Origin: Streptomyces lienomycini | GTDB taxonomy: Bacteria; Actinomycetota; Actinomycetes; Streptomycetales; Streptomycetaceae | Assembly: GCF_027947595.1 (NCBI RefSeq) | Contig: NZ_CP116257.1 | Coordinates: 4,774,001-4,838,000 of the forward strand | Length of the DNA stretch: 64,000 nt | Direction: 5' to 3' | Part shown: piece after piece, positions 37,122 through 45,306 of the stretch | Layout: every line of letters begins with the position of its first letter | Position numbering within the stretch: position 1 is the first letter of the stretch | Translations under genes and position numbers: made by a program | Notes under the pieces: model-generated | The model's database searches: none | What the model saw: the letters and a program-made list of their open reading frames with translations, nothing else | Told to the model about the DNA's origin: nothing

Positions 37122-37706
37122 ATGCGAACCCGGGTACGCGGCTGGCGCCTGCGGCACAATCCGCTGCGGCGCCGCTCGGACGTCGTCGAGGCGTGGACCG
37201 CCGTGGTCGTCGCCCTCCTGCTGTTCGTGGGGGCACCAGTGCTCGGAGCCGTCACCGCGTGGTGGGGCTACGGGCAGGCGCAGGCGGTCGTCGCCCAGCA
37301 GCGGAGCGAGCGGCACCACGTCCGTGCCTCGGTGGTCGACAGGGCCACCGGCGCCCTGCCGGAGGGGCAGCTCGGCGGACAGCACTCCTACCGCGCCACC
37401 GTCCGCTGGAGCGCACCGGACGGCACGGAGAGAAGCACCACGGCACGGGTACCGGCGACCACCCGCCACGGTGACGCGGTCGACGTGTGGCTGGACTCGC
37501 GCGGCCGGAGTGTGCCGCCGCCGTCGGACGACGCCGAGATCTGGCAGCACAGCGCCACCATCGGCTCGTTCACCGCCATCGGGACCGCGCTCACGGTGCT
37601 CCTCGCACACCGTGCCGTGCGCGGGGTGGCCATGCGGCGCCGCCTGGCGGAGTGGGACCGCGACTGGGCGCGCACCGAACCGCGGTGGACCCACCGCCGG
37701 GCCTGA
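37122..37706 (+). CDS. Rv1733c-like two-span membrane protein
   Basis: The 194-residue protein has a basic N-terminus (RLRHNPLRRRSDVVEAW) and a first membrane helix (about 25-50). An extracytoplasmic domain follows (YRATVRWSAPDGTERSTTAR), then a second helix (about 150-172). It ends in a basic tail. The layout matches the mycobacterial Rv1733c group of unknown role. ATG 37122 follows GGGAGG; a longer in-frame stretch upstream was rejected. Confidence 0.82.
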   Translation: MRTRVRGWRLRHNPLRRRSDVVEAWTAVVVALLLFVGAPVLGAVTAWWGYGQAQAVVAQQRSERHHVRASVVDRATGALPEGQLGGQHSYRATVRWSAPDGTERSTTARVPATTRHGDAVDVWLDSRGRSVPPPSDDAEIWQHSATIGSFTAIGTALTVLLAHRAVRGVAMRRRLAEWDRDWARTEPRWTHRRA

Positions 37707-37769
37707 CGGTGCCCCGCCCCCGCGGTGGCCCGGGCCGGGCCGGACCTGGCGGGTGTTCCAAACGCTCAC

Positions 37770-37790
37770 GTACGGTGTGATCACCCGTAC
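37770..37790. promoter_or_regulatory. Inverted repeat upstream of the AXE1-type esterase
   Basis: GTACGG and CCGTAC arms are separated by nine bases containing TGATCA. It ends 33 bases before the esterase start, in a promoter-like position. Confidence 0.45.
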
Positions 37791-37823
37791 GGTCTGACAC
37801 GTTCCCCGCAAAGGCGGTTCTCG

Positions 37824-38792
37824 ATGGCCCTGTTCGACCTTCCGCTCGACGAACTCCACGCGTACCGCAGCGCGTCGGCGGAGCCCGAGGACTTCGACGC
37901 GTTCTGGGGCAGGACGCTCGGGGAGGCCCGCGAGCACGAACTGGACGCCCGCTTCGAACCGGTCGACACGGGGCTGTCCACGGTGCGGGTGTACGACGTG
38001 ACGTTCGCCGGGTTCGGCGGCCACCCGGTGAAGGGCTGGCTGACCCTGCCCGCCGCGGCGACGGAGCCGCTGCCGCTGGTCGTGGAGTTCGTCGGGTACG
38101 GCGGCGGGCGCGGGCTGCCGCACGAGCACCTGCTGTGGGCGTCCAGCGGCCGGGCCCACTTCGTGATGGACACCCGGGGGCAGGGCAGCGCCTGGGGCGG
38201 CGGTGGCGGCACCGCGGACCCCGTCGGCGGCACGCCCGCGTACCCGGGGTTCATGACCCGCGGCCTGGACGCCCCCGAGAACTACTACTACCGCCGGGTC
38301 TTCACCGACGCCGTCCGCGCCGTCGAGGCGGCCCGCTCGCACCCGCTGACCGACCCGGCCCGCACGGTCGCCCTGGGCGCGAGTCAGGGCGGCGGCATCA
38401 CGATCGCGGTGGGCGGTCTCGTACCGGATCTGGTCGCCGTCGCGCCGGACGTGCCGTTCCTGTGCGACTTCCCTCGCGCGACCACGCTCACCGACCGGCA
38501 TCCCTACCGCGAGGTCGGCCTGTACCTGAAGACGCACCGCGGCCGGAGCGCGGACGCGCAGCGCACGCTCGCCTACTTCGACGGTGTGCACTTCGCGGCG
38601 CGGGGCCGGACGCCGGCCCTGTTCTCGGCCGCCCTGGAGGACCAGACCTGCCCGCCGTCGACCGTTTTCGCCGCGTTCAACGCCTGGACGCACGAGGACA
38701 AGACCATCGAGGTGTACGACTTCAACGACCACGAGGGCGGCGGGCCGTTCCAGGAGGCCGCGAAGCTGCGCTGGCTGAGCCGCCACGTCTGA
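37824..38792 (+). CDS. AXE1-family acetyl (xylan) esterase
   Basis: The 322-residue alpha/beta hydrolase of the cephalosporin-C deacetylase/acetyl xylan esterase group has FVMDTRGQGSAWGG, the nucleophile in TVALGASQGGGITIA, and the Asp and His in LEDQTCPPSTVFAAFNAW and YDFNDHEGGGP. It has no signal peptide, so it works on imported acetylated sugars. A divergent-age paralog (340 residues) sits in the sialic acid operon at 54949. The following GntR gene may be its regulator. Confidence 0.9.
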   Translation: MALFDLPLDELHAYRSASAEPEDFDAFWGRTLGEAREHELDARFEPVDTGLSTVRVYDVTFAGFGGHPVKGWLTLPAAATEPLPLVVEFVGYGGGRGLPHEHLLWASSGRAHFVMDTRGQGSAWGGGGGTADPVGGTPAYPGFMTRGLDAPENYYYRRVFTDAVRAVEAARSHPLTDPARTVALGASQGGGITIAVGGLVPDLVAVAPDVPFLCDFPRATTLTDRHPYREVGLYLKTHRGRSADAQRTLAYFDGVHFAARGRTPALFSAALEDQTCPPSTVFAAFNAWTHEDKTIEVYDFNDHEGGGPFQEAAKLRWLSRHV

Positions 38793-38838
38793 CGTCCGTG
38801 GGTGGTGTTTCGGCCGAACCGGCGGACCGGACTTCCCT

Positions 38839-38854
38839 GCTGGTTTAGACCAAT
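38839..38854. promoter_or_regulatory. GntR/HutC-type operator resembling a dre site
   Basis: GCTGGTTTAGACCAAT agrees with the recalled DasR consensus ACTGGTCTAGACCACT in 13 of 16 positions. It lies 63 bases before the GntR gene start and after the esterase stop, so autoregulation by the encoded HutC-type protein is as likely as DasR control. Confidence 0.6.
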
Positions 38855-38916
38855 GGTAGTTCTGGTGGCGCACCGAGCCCGCGCGGCTACCGTACGTCAT
38901 CAACAGGAGGCGCGGC

Positions 38917-39660
38917 ATGGCCCGCACCACCCCGCACGACCCGTCCCCCGCCGACGACCGGCCCCTGTACCGGCGGGTGGCGGACCAGCTGCTCGGCGAG
39001 CTGCGGGACGGGAGTGTCCCGCCGGGCGAGCGGCTGCCGGGCGAACGCCGTCTGGCCGAGCACTTCGGGGTCAGCCGGGAGACCGTGCGGCAGGCGCTGG
39101 AGGTGCTGCGCCGCGACGGTCTGCTCTCCACCGACCGGCGGGGCAGTCACGTCGCCCTGCCGGGACCGCCGGCCGGCAGTCCCGTGCCCCTCGTCTTCCC
39201 GGTCGGCGCCCGGCCCTCGGAGCCCCGCGCGGACGATCGTGCCACCGTCGCCTGGGGTGCGCCGCCGCCGGAGCACGCCGCGGCGCTGGGGCTGGTGCCG
39301 GGCCGGCCGACCCTGCTGCACCGCTACACGTCGGTGTCGGCCGACGGCAAGGGACGGCGGACCGCCGTGACATCGTTTTCCCCCGTGGCGGTCGCCGAGG
39401 TCGAGGAACTGGCCCGCTACCGCGACCGCGCCGACGGTGCGGCCCGCGCGCAGTTGCGGCGGGCCTACGACTGGATGCGCCGGGCGGGTCTGACGCTGCA
39501 CCACCGGGACACCATCACCCTCCAGTCCGACACCGCGTCGGTCCGGGTCGTGCGGCGGGTGCACGACCAGTACGCGCGCCCCCTGGAGATCACGGACCTC
39601 CTGGTGGACACCCGACTGGACGCCCTGGTCTACGAGTTCACGCTGCCGGCGGCGGGCTGA
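38917..39660 (+). CDS. GntR-family regulator, HutC/UTRA subfamily
   Basis: The 247-residue product has the N-terminal GntR winged helix (LYRRVADQLLGELRDGSVPP, RRLAEHFGVSRETVRQALEV). A UTRA ligand domain follows (about 100-247) with LLHRYTSVSADGKGRRTAVT and VRVVRRVHDQYARPLEITDL. UTRA proteins often sense phosphorylated sugars. It is downstream of an acetyl esterase and has a HutC-type operator in its own promoter. The start follows AGGAGG. Confidence 0.9.
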   Translation: MARTTPHDPSPADDRPLYRRVADQLLGELRDGSVPPGERLPGERRLAEHFGVSRETVRQALEVLRRDGLLSTDRRGSHVALPGPPAGSPVPLVFPVGARPSEPRADDRATVAWGAPPPEHAAALGLVPGRPTLLHRYTSVSADGKGRRTAVTSFSPVAVAEVEELARYRDRADGAARAQLRRAYDWMRRAGLTLHHRDTITLQSDTASVRVVRRVHDQYARPLEITDLLVDTRLDALVYEFTLPAAG

Positions 39661-39670
39661 CCCCGGCGGG

Positions 39671-40396
39671 CTACGCGAGTCGCCGGGCCACGACCAGCCG
39701 GGCGCACGGGCTGCCGTCGGGGCGGTGCCCGAACTCCGGCAGGGGGTGCAGGTCGGTGCGGAAGCCGGTGCGGGACAGCGCGCGGCCGACGTCGCCGAGC
39801 CGGAACGTCCGGTAGTACATGACGAACGGCGGCCGCCACAGCGCGTTGCGCACCCGCATCGCCGCGTCGAAGCCGAGCAGTGTCCAGTACGCGGGGGAAC
39901 CCGGCCGGGGCGGGGCGGCGACGGGGAAGGCGAAGCAGCCGCCCGGCCGGAGCACGGAGCGCACCTGATCGAACAGGCCCGGCAGTTCGCGGGGCAGGAA
40001 GTGCCCGAACGCGCCGAAACTCACCACCAGGTCGAACGCCGGGCCGAAGGGCAGGGCACGGGCGTCCGCGCGCACCCAGGAGACCGCAGGGCCGTGCGGC
40101 GGGGTGCGGGACCGGGCGGCCTCCAGCATCCCCGCGCTGAAGTCGACCCCGGTCACGCCCTGCCGGCACACGCGCGCCAGTACGTCCACGCCCGCGCCGG
40201 TGCCGCAGCACAGGTCGAGTCCGGCGTCGAAGGGCCCCATCGGGGCCAGCGCGCGGGCCACGGCGTCCAGCACCCGGCCCGGGGTCCGGTAGGGGGTGTG
40301 GTCGAACTTGGGGGCGAGCAGGTCGTAGCCGTGCTCGACCGACGACAGTGCCTGGACCGCCAGTTCGCGCAGGGTGGGGCCTTCGGGGCTGAACAT
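39671..40396 (-). CDS. Class I SAM-dependent methyltransferase (Methyltransf_11/25 type)
   Basis: The 241-residue product has GLDLCCGTGAGVDVLARVCR (motif I), GVTGVDFSAGMLEAARS (motif II), FDLVVSFGAFGHF (motif IV) and RSVLRPGGCFAFPV. It lies 4 bases downstream of a PadR gene on the same strand, so the two form an operon. The substrate is not predictable. Confidence 0.87.
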   Translation of the reverse strand: MFSPEGPTLRELAVQALSSVEHGYDLLAPKFDHTPYRTPGRVLDAVARALAPMGPFDAGLDLCCGTGAGVDVLARVCRQGVTGVDFSAGMLEAARSRTPPHGPAVSWVRADARALPFGPAFDLVVSFGAFGHFLPRELPGLFDQVRSVLRPGGCFAFPVAAPPRPGSPAYWTLLGFDAAMRVRNALWRPPFVMYYRTFRLGDVGRALSRTGFRTDLHPLPEFGHRPDGSPCARLVVARRLA

Positions 40397-40400
40397 CCGG

Positions 40401-40988
40401 TCAGCCTAGGGTGTGTCCGCCGGGCCCGGCGGGGGCACGCCGCTCGCTCAGTACGGTGAGCGCGCGCTCGCACCAGCGGGCGTTCTCCCGCTCGAACGTG
40501 ATCCCGGCGGACAGGGTGAGGTAGGGCCCGACGCGGTCGGCGTCCCGGAGGTGTTCCTCCTCGGTGCGGCCGTCCAGGAGGCGTTCCCGCACCCGCTCGT
40601 AGCGGGCGAGTTTGCCCAACGCCCGGGCCCTGCGCTCCTCGACCAGCGCGCGCACGGCCTCGGGGTCGACGCCGTCCATGGCCTGCATCTTGATCAGGAA
40701 CTCGTCGCGGACGGCGGTGGGACGCCTGGTCGGCTCGGCGGCGAACACGGCCAGTTGCTCCCGGCCGTCCGCGGTGAGGGAGAACAGCCGCTTGGTGGGC
40801 CTGCGTTCCTGCGGCACCGTACGGGCCTCGATGAGTCCGTCGCCCGCGAGGCGCTCCAGCTCCCGGTAGAGCTGCTGCGGCGTTGCGGGCCAGAAGTTGG
40901 CGAGCGACACGTCGAACACCTTGGACAGCTCGTAGCCCGAGGCCTCGCCCTCCAGCAGGGCGGCCAGGACGGCGTACTTGAGAGACAT
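40401..40988 (-). CDS. PadR-family transcriptional regulator
   Basis: The 195-residue product has the N-terminal winged helix SLKYAVLAALLEGEASGYEL and FWPATPQQLYRELERLAGDG, then the PadR C-terminal helical domain. It is followed directly by a methyltransferase gene and diverges from a SnoaL-like gene at 41069. It likely controls both from the 80-base gap, where an AT-richer stretch (41040-41055) is seen. Confidence 0.9.
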   Translation of the reverse strand: MSLKYAVLAALLEGEASGYELSKVFDVSLANFWPATPQQLYRELERLAGDGLIEARTVPQERRPTKRLFSLTADGREQLAVFAAEPTRRPTAVRDEFLIKMQAMDGVDPEAVRALVEERRARALGKLARYERVRERLLDGRTEEEHLRDADRVGPYLTLSAGITFERENARWCERALTVLSERRAPAGPGGHTLG

Positions 40989-41068
40989 GTCGACACGCTA
41001 GCAAGTGGCTCCCGCTACGACTACTCTACTCCGCACCTATTCAATTAGTTCAGTACGAGGGAGTTGCG

Positions 41069-41479
41069 ATGCGGGCATTCCGCGCGGCCGTCGAGGCGCA
41101 CGACCTGGACGCCGTCGAAGCACTGCTGGCCGACGACGTGGTCTTCACCAGCCCCGTCGTCTTCAAGCCGTACCGGGGCAAGGCCGTCACGGCGGCGATC
41201 CTGCGCGCGGTCGAGCGGGTCTTCGAGGACTTCCGCTACGAGCGCGTCATCGGCGAGGCCGACGGCCGCGACCACGCCCTGCTCTTCACGGCGCGGGTGG
41301 GCGACCGCGAGATCAGCGGCTGCGACTTCCTGCACCTGGACGCGTCGGGGCACATCGACGAACTGACCGTGATGGTGCGCCCGCTGTCGGGGGCGCAGGC
41401 GCTTCAGGTGGCCATGGCCGCGCAGTTCGAGCGGATCGCCGGGGAGGCGGAGGGGAGTCGGGCGCGTACGGCCGGGTGA
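41069..41479 (+). CDS. SnoaL/NTF2-like small protein
   Basis: The 136-residue alpha+beta cone fold protein has [40 protein letters not shown] and [20 protein letters not shown], the usual SnoaL_2 blocks. Such proteins include ketosteroid isomerase-like enzymes and cyclases; no catalytic residue can be assigned. ATG 41069 follows GAGGGAG. Divergent from the PadR gene. Confidence 0.82.
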   Translation: MRAFRAAVEAHDLDAVEALLADDVVFTSPVVFKPYRGKAVTAAILRAVERVFEDFRYERVIGEADGRDHALLFTARVGDREISGCDFLHLDASGHIDELTVMVRPLSGAQALQVAMAAQFERIAGEAEGSRARTAG

Positions 41480-41779
41480 CTCCGGGCCGGTACACGCGGA
41501 GGAAGGCGGCACGGCGCCGCATTTCGTGGTACGGTGCGGACAGCACTTGTGTACGCCCACATCGGGCGCCGGTGCCAGTTCTCCTTCGGTTCGCGGACCA
41601 GCCCGTCCGAGTGCGACCGGCGCGTCCGCTTCTCAGCACCACCTCGTGAGCAGGGCCTTCGTCCCCGCTGTGTCCGAGGTGCTGTTTCCGCCGCCCGGAG
41701 GCGTGTCGTTCCCGACCCCTCGCGGCCTCTCCTTCCCTCCGCATGTCCCATGCCCGTGTCCTCGAAAGGACCGACCACC
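41480..41779. other. 300-bp leader region of the accessory rho gene
   Basis: A frame in line with rho is open from 41534, but its third positions are rich in A and T and its residues Arg/Cys/Pro-rich, so it does not look coding. A GAAAGG ribosome site just before ATG 41780 supports the short start. The last 60 bases are C-rich and G-poor (see 41709-41769). Confidence 0.6.
41709..41769 (+). promoter_or_regulatory. C-rich, G-poor leader segment (rut-like)
   Basis: The sense strand is mostly C and T with few G, the composition expected of a Rho-utilisation site. Its place right before a rho gene suggests autoregulation by premature termination, as known for rho leaders in other bacteria. No experimental mark is visible. 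Confidence 0.35.
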
Positions 41780-42919
41780 ATGACCACCACACTCGAACAC
41801 CCCCCTGTACAGCAGTCACCGGCCGAGATCGCCGGTGGTGTCCTCGACATCGAGGCGGGCGGCAAGGGGCACCTGCGGGGACCGAGCCTGCGGCCCGACC
41901 CCCGCGACCCGGCCCTCTCCCCCGCGCTGATCCGCCGGCACGGGCTGCGCAAGGGCGACCTCGTCGAGGGCCTGCGCGGCGACGGGCGCACCCTGACCGA
42001 CGTCGTCCGCGTCAACGGCCGTACGCCCGAGGGCCAGGGCCGCCGACGGCGCTTCGCCGACCTGACCCCGCTGCACCCGCACGAGCGGCTGCGGCTCGAG
42101 CACCCGGCGGCCGGAGCGACCGGGCGCCTCACCGATCTGGTCGCACCGGTCGGCAAGGGCCAGCGCGGCCTGATCGTGGCCCCGCCGAAGACCGGCAAGA
42201 CCGTCCTCCTCCAGCAGATCGCCGCCGCCGTGGCCGGCAACCACCCCGAGGCCCGGCTGATGGTGGTGCTGCTCGACGAACGCCCCGAGGAGGTCACCGA
42301 CATGCGGCGCTCGGTGCGGGGCGAGGTGTACGCCTCGACCTTCGACCAGAGCGCCAAGCAGCACATCGCGCTCGCCGAGCTGGTGATCGAGCGGGCCAAG
42401 CGGCTCGTCGAGGCCGGGGAGGACGTCGTCATCCTCCTCGACTCCCTCACCCGGCTGTGCAGGGCCCACAACAACGCGGCCTCGTCCGGCGGCCGCACCC
42501 TCAGCGGCGGTGTCGACGCCGGAGCACTGCTGGGCCCCAAGCGGTTCTTCGGCGCGGCCCGCAAGGCGGAGGAGGGCGGCTCCCTCACCATCCTCGCCAC
42601 CGCCCTCGTGGAGACCGGCTCGCGTGCCGACGACTTCTACTTCGAGGAGCTGAAGAGCACCGGCAACATGGAGCTGCGACTGAGCCGGGACCTCGCCTCC
42701 CGCCGGGTCTTCCCCGCCGTGGACCTGACCGGCTCGGGCACCCGGCGCGAGGAACTGCTGCTGTCCGCCGCCGAGGCGGGTGCCGTGCGCGGGCTGCGGC
42801 GGGCCCTGGGGAGCCGGGACGGGCAGTCCGGTCTGGAGACCCTGCTGGAGCGGCTGCGCCGGACCCCGGACAACGCCACGTTCCTGCGGCAGGTGCAGCC
42901 GACGCTGCCCGCCGGCTGA
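41780..42919 (+). CDS. rho: Accessory transcription termination factor Rho with altered RNA site
   Basis: A 379-residue Rho paralog; main actinobacterial Rho proteins are longer, with a large basic insert. The ATPase core is intact: P-loop APPKTGKT (134-141), [12 protein letters not shown] (164-175), [13 protein letters not shown] (219-231), [18 protein letters not shown] and GTRREELL. The landmarks align to E. coli Rho with a constant offset of 44. On that scale Ser293 in [10 protein letters not shown] replaces Gly337, where Ser is a known bicyclomycin-resistance change. In the N-terminal OB domain the RNP-like DGFGFLR of E. coli reads GGKGHLR, so both stacking Phe are lost, and the loop bearing Tyr80 is missing. 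It is probably a backup or specialised Rho. E. coli residues are from memory. Confidence 0.9.
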   Translation: MTTTLEHPPVQQSPAEIAGGVLDIEAGGKGHLRGPSLRPDPRDPALSPALIRRHGLRKGDLVEGLRGDGRTLTDVVRVNGRTPEGQGRRRRFADLTPLHPHERLRLEHPAAGATGRLTDLVAPVGKGQRGLIVAPPKTGKTVLLQQIAAAVAGNHPEARLMVVLLDERPEEVTDMRRSVRGEVYASTFDQSAKQHIALAELVIERAKRLVEAGEDVVILLDSLTRLCRAHNNAASSGGRTLSGGVDAGALLGPKRFFGAARKAEEGGSLTILATALVETGSRADDFYFEELKSTGNMELRLSRDLASRRVFPAVDLTGSGTRREELLLSAAEAGAVRGLRRALGSRDGQSGLETLLERLRRTPDNATFLRQVQPTLPAG

Positions 42920-43040
42920 CACCCCCGCCGCGGGCGGCGGCCGACACGGTTCCGGCCTCCGCTACGGCATCCGGGTGCTCGCGGGTGCGACTCGGCCCGG
43001 TCAGCGTGGCGGTGCGGGCGTCCATTCCTACGTTTGCGGT

Positions 43041-44213
43041 ATGACTATCGGTTTCTCATCCCGGGCGGTCCGATCCACCTGCGTGCTCTGCGTGGCGGGG
43101 CTGCTGACCCTCATGCCGGCCGCCGCGGCCGCCCGAGCGGGACGGCCGGACCCCGGCCCGCCCGGCGGTACGGCGGCGCGGCCCTCGCCGCTGGACCGCT
43201 CGGGCACCCAGGTCCGGCCGCATCCCGGCGCTCCCCGGGTTCCCGATGTCTCCGCCCTGTCCTGGGTCGTGGCCGACGCCGGCACCGGCGACGTGCTGGC
43301 GGCGGACGACGCGCACCGCGAGCTGCCGCCGGCAAGCACCCTCAAGACGCTGTTCGCCCTCACGGTGCTGCCGGTCCTGCCGGGCGGCCTGCACCACGAG
43401 GTCGGCCCCGAGGACCTGGCCGGCATCGGCCCGGGCAGCAGCCTGGTCGGTGTCGTCGAGGGCGAGACGTACCGCGTCTCCGACCTGTGGAACGGCGTCT
43501 TCCTGAACTCCGGCAACGACGCGGTGCACGTCCTCGCCTCGCTCACCGGCGGCTGGAGCGCCACGGCCGCCCGGATGCAGGCCGAGGCCCGCTCGCTCGG
43601 CGCCCGCGACACCCATGTGCGCTCGCCCGACGGGTACGACGCGCCGGGGCAGGTCTCTTCGGCGTACGACCTGGCGGTCTTCGGGCGGGCGGGGCTGCGG
43701 CGTGCGGACTTCGCGGGGTACTGCGCCAAGGTCGACGCGATGTTCCCCGGCCGTGACGGGAGCTCGTACGGGATCATGAACACCAACCGGCTGCTCACCG
43801 GGGCCGACGGCGTGGAGCCGTACCCGGGGCTGATCGGCGTCAAGAACGGCTACACGAGCAACGCCGGCAACACACTCATCGCCGCCGCCCGCCGCGACGG
43901 ACGGACCCTGGTCGTCACGGTGATGAATCCCCAGGAGGGCGGCGGCCACGCGGTGTACGAGGAGGCCCGCTCGCTGCTCGACTGGGGCTTCGAGGCGGCC
44001 GGACGGGTCGATCCCGTGGGTTCGCTGGTCCCCGGGGGCCCCGGGCCCCGGCAGGGACCGCCGGCCGTACCCGCGGCGGCGACCGCGGCGAAGCCGGCCG
44101 AGGACGATCCGGGCTGGCCGGAGACCGGCGCGATCCTGGGCGTCGCCGGTCTCGGCGCGGGCGTCATGGCCCTCGCCCTGCGGCTCAAGCTCGTGCGGGA
44201 CGACGGGAGTTGA
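43041..44213 (+). CDS. D-alanyl-D-alanine carboxypeptidase (PBP5/DacA family)
   Basis: The 390-residue exported peptidase trims peptidoglycan stem peptides. It has a signal peptide (CVLCVAGLLTLMPAAAAARA), SxxK in ELPPASTLKTLFALTVLP, SxN in FLNSGNDAVHVLAS and, in place of the third KTG motif, KNG in GVKNGYTSNAGNTLI. A Pro/Ala-rich linker leads to a C-terminal membrane helix (ILGVAGLGAGVMALALRL), so it is anchored on the outer face. ATG 43041 starts the signal peptide. Confidence 0.88.
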   Translation: MTIGFSSRAVRSTCVLCVAGLLTLMPAAAAARAGRPDPGPPGGTAARPSPLDRSGTQVRPHPGAPRVPDVSALSWVVADAGTGDVLAADDAHRELPPASTLKTLFALTVLPVLPGGLHHEVGPEDLAGIGPGSSLVGVVEGETYRVSDLWNGVFLNSGNDAVHVLASLTGGWSATAARMQAEARSLGARDTHVRSPDGYDAPGQVSSAYDLAVFGRAGLRRADFAGYCAKVDAMFPGRDGSSYGIMNTNRLLTGADGVEPYPGLIGVKNGYTSNAGNTLIAAARRDGRTLVVTVMNPQEGGGHAVYEEARSLLDWGFEAAGRVDPVGSLVPGGPGPRQGPPAVPAAATAAKPAEDDPGWPETGAILGVAGLGAGVMALALRLKLVRDDGS

Positions 44214-44239
44214 CGAGTTGACGGAGCCGTCCGGGGCGT

Positions 44240-45172
44240 TCAGAACACCGACAGCCCCGTCAGCGTCGTGAAGCGGTCCAGGGCCGCGACCCCGGCCACC
44301 GAGTTGCCCCGCTCGTCCAGGCCCGGGCTCCACACGCACAGCGTGCAGTGGCCCGGCACCACCGCGATGATGCCGCCGCCGACCCCGCTCTTGCCCGGCA
44401 GGCCCACCCGGTGCGCGAAGTCGCCGGCCGCGTCGTAGGTTCCGCAGGTCAGCATCACCGCGTTGACCTGCTTGGCCCGGCTGCGGCTGAGCAGCCGCGT
44501 GCCGTCGGCCCGGATGCCGTGCCGGGCCAGGAAGCCGGTCGCCAGCGCGAGATCGGCGCAGGACGCGGCGACGGAGCACTGGCGGAAGTACTGTTCGAGG
44601 AGCACCGGCACGGGGTTGTCGATGTTTCCGTACGAGGCCATGAAGTGCGCGAGGGCGGCGTTCCGGTCGCCGTGCGCGGCCTCGGAGGCGGCGACGTCCT
44701 CGTCGTGGGTCAGATCCGGGTTGCCGCTCTCCGCGCGCAGGAAGGCGAGCAGCTCACCGGCCGCGTCGCCGGTACGGGTGTGCAGCCGGTCGGTGACGAC
44801 GAGGGCGCCCGCGTTGATGAACGGGTTGCGCGGGATGCCGTTCTCGTACTCCAGCTGCACCAGGGAGTTGAACGGGTTGCCGGACGGCTCGCGGCCCACG
44901 TGCTCCCACAGGGCGTCGCCCTCCCTGGCCAGGTCGAGGGCGAGGGTGAAAACCTTGGTGATGGACTGGGCGGAGAACGGCTCCCGCCAGTCCCCCACCC
45001 CGTACACCGTGCCGTCCGGCTCGGCGACCGCCATGCCGAAGCGGCGCGGGTCGCAGGCGGCGAGGGCCGGGATGTAGTCGGCGGGCCGGCCGGTGCCCGG
45101 GGTCCGTTCGATCTCCTCGGCGATGCGCTCCAGGACCGGACGGAAGGCCGTCGGTGTGCTCATGATCGCCAT
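44240..45172 (-). CDS. glsA: Glutaminase
   Basis: Serine-dependent glutaminase of about 310 residues, hydrolysing glutamine to glutamate and ammonia. The beta-lactamase-like fold has the active Ser-x-x-Lys in EPFSAQSITKVFTLALDL, the conserved YENGIPRNPFINAGALVV, and the C-terminal LPGKSGVGGGIIAVVPG. The start is uncertain: ATG 45172 (a G run nearby) or ATG 45163. Convergent with the carboxypeptidase gene, divergent from the desaturase. Confidence 0.92.
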   Translation of the reverse strand: MAIMSTPTAFRPVLERIAEEIERTPGTGRPADYIPALAACDPRRFGMAVAEPDGTVYGVGDWREPFSAQSITKVFTLALDLAREGDALWEHVGREPSGNPFNSLVQLEYENGIPRNPFINAGALVVTDRLHTRTGDAAGELLAFLRAESGNPDLTHDEDVAASEAAHGDRNAALAHFMASYGNIDNPVPVLLEQYFRQCSVAASCADLALATGFLARHGIRADGTRLLSRSRAKQVNAVMLTCGTYDAAGDFAHRVGLPGKSGVGGGIIAVVPGHCTLCVWSPGLDERGNSVAGVAALDRFTTLTGLSVF

Positions 45173-45270
45173 TGTGCCCCCGGGCCCGTCCCGGCGGCGC
45201 GAGGCCGGCAGGGGCGGACCCCCGGGCCGTGGTGGTGCTGGCCACACCCCCGCTTCGGGGGCAGACGTCA

Positions 45271-45299
45271 TTCCACGCCCGCACCACCGTGCTGATACT
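45271..45299 (+). promoter_or_regulatory. Candidate leaderless promoter of the desaturase
   Basis: TTCCAC (45271-45276) and GATACT (45294-45299) are 17 bases apart, and the start point would fall at about 45306, on the desaturase ATG. No ribosome site precedes that ATG, which fits a leaderless transcript. Confidence 0.4.
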
Positions 45300-45306
45300 G
45301 AAGTAC

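Noticed and set aside
41534..41779. In-frame N-terminal extension of the accessory Rho by 82 residues
   Set aside because: Third codon positions are rich in A/T and residues are Cys/Arg/Pro-rich; the ATG at 41780 has its own ribosome site. An Arg-rich extension would be interesting for Rho, so start mapping could reopen this.
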